Shown one piece after another: positions 6,452 through 6,959 of a stretch of DNA of 6,959 bases. Position 1 is the stretch's first letter. Each line of letters begins with the position of its first letter. The position numbers were made by a program, and so were the translations under genes. Source of the stretch: Treponema sp. (lineage in GTDB: Bacteria > Spirochaetota > Spirochaetia > Treponematales > Treponemataceae); the NCBI GenBank assembly GCA_022510885.1, contig JAFLSP010000096.1, forward strand, positions 1-6,959, given 5' to 3'. The notes beneath the pieces are model-generated. The model worked only from the letters and a program-made list of their open reading frames with translations. It was not told where the DNA came from and did no database searches.

Positions 6452-6480
6452 ACTATACTAAAAAACGTGCTTTTTTACAA
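6452..6480 (-). promoter_or_regulatory. Promoter of the hprK-ptsH-lexA-holA operon
   Basis: On the - strand, TTGTAA (6480-6475), a 17-base spacer and TATAGT (6457-6452). The -10 ends six bases before the hprK ATG, so the predicted transcript start falls at or next to the start codon. It lies just downstream of the hpf terminator, where a new promoter is needed. Confidence 0.6.
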
Positions 6481-6484
6481 GCAC
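6467..6484. repeat. 18-base dyad over the hprK -35 region
   Basis: GTGCTT and AAGCAC arms around six bases, perfectly symmetric, spanning the -35 hexamer of the hprK promoter. On the - strand the second arm is followed by G and six T, so it could also be a second, weaker terminator in tandem with the one at 6491-6520. As an operator it would control the operon that contains lexA. Confidence 0.5.
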
Positions 6485-6490
6485 CAAAAC

Positions 6491-6520
6491 AAAAAACTCC
6501 GCAAAAATACGGAGTTTTTT
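6491..6520 (-). terminator. Rho-independent terminator after hpf, symmetric
   Basis: A perfect inverted repeat with 11-base arms (6491-6501 and 6510-6520) and an 8-base loop. The inner stem is CTCCG/CGGAG and the outer part is a run of six A paired with six T. Read on the - strand it ends hpf transcription 18 bases after the stop. The symmetric A and T runs mean it would also work on + strand transcripts. It isolates hpf from the hprK operon. Confidence 0.92.
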
Positions 6521-6538
6521 GTCCGTCAACGGCGCGGG

Positions 6539-6829
6539 CTACTTCTTGTCCTGCACCTTCTCCTTCTCTTTCTTCACCTTCACGTCGAGCACGTCCATCA
6601 GCTTGTTGAGCGCCGCGCCAAAGTCGTAGTCGCTCGCCGAAACGTGCGCCTGCACCCCCCAGCGGAAATTCGCGTCCGCGTCAAAGACATATTCCTTCTC
6701 GTGCTTCACGCGCACCATCAAATCGACGATTAAGTCCTCGGCATATTTCACCCGCTCCAGCTTCTTCTCAATCATGTCCGACTGCTTCTGCTCCAAGTTG
6801 AAGCCAACGGCCGTATACGTCTTGTTCAT
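6539..6829 (-). CDS. hpf: Short-form ribosome hibernation promoting factor (HPF/RaiA family)
   Basis: A 96-residue HPF-type protein, the short form without the C-terminal dimerisation domain of long HPF. Such proteins sit in the tRNA and mRNA channel of the 30S subunit and keep ribosomes inactive in slow growth. The sequence has the beta-alpha-beta-beta-beta-alpha pattern: an opening strand (TYTAVGFNL), helix MIEKKLERVKYAED, strands VDLMVRVKHEKE and VQAHVSAS, then a basic final helix (DYDFGAALNKLMDVL and a lysine-rich tail). The chosen ATG at 6829 has AAGGAG five bases upstream. An upstream in-frame ATG at 6922 would add 31 non-conserved residues and falls within the promoter. A strong terminator 18 bases after the stop makes it a single-gene unit. 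The neighbouring hprK and ptsH echo the hpf-PTS clusters of other bacteria. Confidence 0.9.
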   Translation of the reverse strand: MNKTYTAVGFNLEQKQSDMIEKKLERVKYAEDLIVDLMVRVKHEKEYVFDADANFRWGVQAHVSASDYDFGAALNKLMDVLDVKVKKEKEKVQDKK

Positions 6830-6841
6830 GGCGACTCCTTC

Positions 6842-6885
6842 CCAGCAGACGCTGGATTTCCGTGTAGTCCGGCACAGCGCGCCGG
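6842..6885 (-). promoter_or_regulatory. hpf 5' leader with two small hairpins
   Basis: The predicted hpf leader can fold two hairpins. The first has 5-base arms at 6881-6885 and 6869-6873 (CCGGC/GCCGG, 7-base loop). The second has arms at 6851-6855 and 6842-6846 (CCAGC/GCTGG, loop GTCT) and ends one base before the AAGGAG ribosome-binding site. This placement could tune translation. It matches no riboswitch I recognise. Confidence 0.4.
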
Positions 6886-6889
6886 CAGA

Positions 6890-6902
6890 TTGTATTATAC
6901 AA
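6890..6902. repeat. 13-base palindrome over the hpf -10 box
   Basis: TTGTAT-T-ATACAA is a perfect palindrome with 6-base arms around one base, and it contains the hpf -10 hexamer. It could be a repressor operator, or a chance product of an AT-rich -10 region. No regulator can be named. Confidence 0.4.
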
Positions 6903-6922
6903 CGGATTCGGGGAAAAGGCAA
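6894..6922 (-). promoter_or_regulatory. Sigma-70-type promoter of hpf
   Basis: On the - strand, TTGCCT (6922-6917), a 17-base spacer and a consensus TATAAT (6899-6894). The predicted transcript start is near 6887, giving a leader of about 58 bases with AAGGAG before the hpf ATG. Spacing and the perfect -10 make this the best promoter in the window. Confidence 0.75.
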
Positions 6923-6933
6923 AAAAAATTGCC
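6918..6933. repeat. Inverted repeat over the hpf -35 box
   Basis: GGCAA, six A, TTGCC: 5-base arms around a 6-base A run. One arm overlaps the -35 hexamer. On the - strand the second arm is followed by TTTT, so it may instead be the weak terminator of a gene beyond the right edge. An 8-base palindrome CCGCGCGG (6932-6939) partly overlaps it. Confidence 0.35.
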
Positions 6934-6959
6934 GCGCGGATTTATGTAAAGGATAAATT

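Noticed and set aside
5816..6733. A 305-codon open frame on the + strand
   Set aside because: It is antisense to hprK and hpf and crosses the terminator and promoter between them, so it cannot be a normal gene.
6830..6922. N-terminal extension of hpf from an ATG at 6922
   Set aside because: The extra 31 residues do not fit the family, there is no ribosome-binding site, and the stretch contains the promoter. The ATG at 6829 has AAGGAG at good spacing.
6940..6958. AT-rich inverted repeat ATTTAT/ATAAAT at the right edge
   Set aside because: The arms are only six A/T bases and the context is cut off by the window end, so it cannot be told from chance.

Overview
The window reads as a GC-rich bacterial chromosome segment carrying core genes. 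Ten protein-coding genes fill almost all of it. One, cut by the left edge, is on the + strand; the other nine lie head to tail on the - strand. The gene set points to a spirochaete, most likely a treponeme. The clues are HPr and HPr kinase with no PTS transport genes beside them, a free-standing DbpA-type RNA-binding domain protein, a ClpP lacking the usual N-terminal motif, and a short HPF. This placement rests on gene content only and is moderately confident. I see no RNA genes, insertion sequences, CRISPR arrays or prophage genes, and no stretch over 300 bases without a gene.

From right to left, in the direction of - strand transcription: (1) hpf, a short ribosome hibernation factor, has a clear promoter, a leader with two small hairpins and a strong terminator. 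(2) hprK, ptsH, lexA and holA are spaced 20, 1 and 3 bases apart, so they look like one operon. It starts at a promoter just downstream of the hpf terminator and links carbon-status signalling (HPr kinase/phosphorylase and HPr) to the SOS repressor and the DNA polymerase III delta subunit. (3) clpP has its own promoter in the 50 to 60 bases after holA. (4) A UPF0158-GNAT fusion, a DbpA-domain protein and a metallo-beta-lactamase-fold hydrolase follow. The first two abut, and the second overlaps or nearly touches the third. (5) On the opposite strand, the 3' part of a YfcE-type phosphodiesterase converges on the hydrolase gene with one base between the two stop codons.

Most genes are recognisable housekeeping families, and I do not see a clear new defence or mobile system. 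The points most worth a second look are the UPF0158-GNAT fusion coupled to a DbpA domain without its helicase, the non-canonical ClpP, the lexA/holA operon led by HPr kinase with a dyad over its promoter, and -10 boxes so close to the hprK and clpP start codons that the mRNAs may be leaderless.
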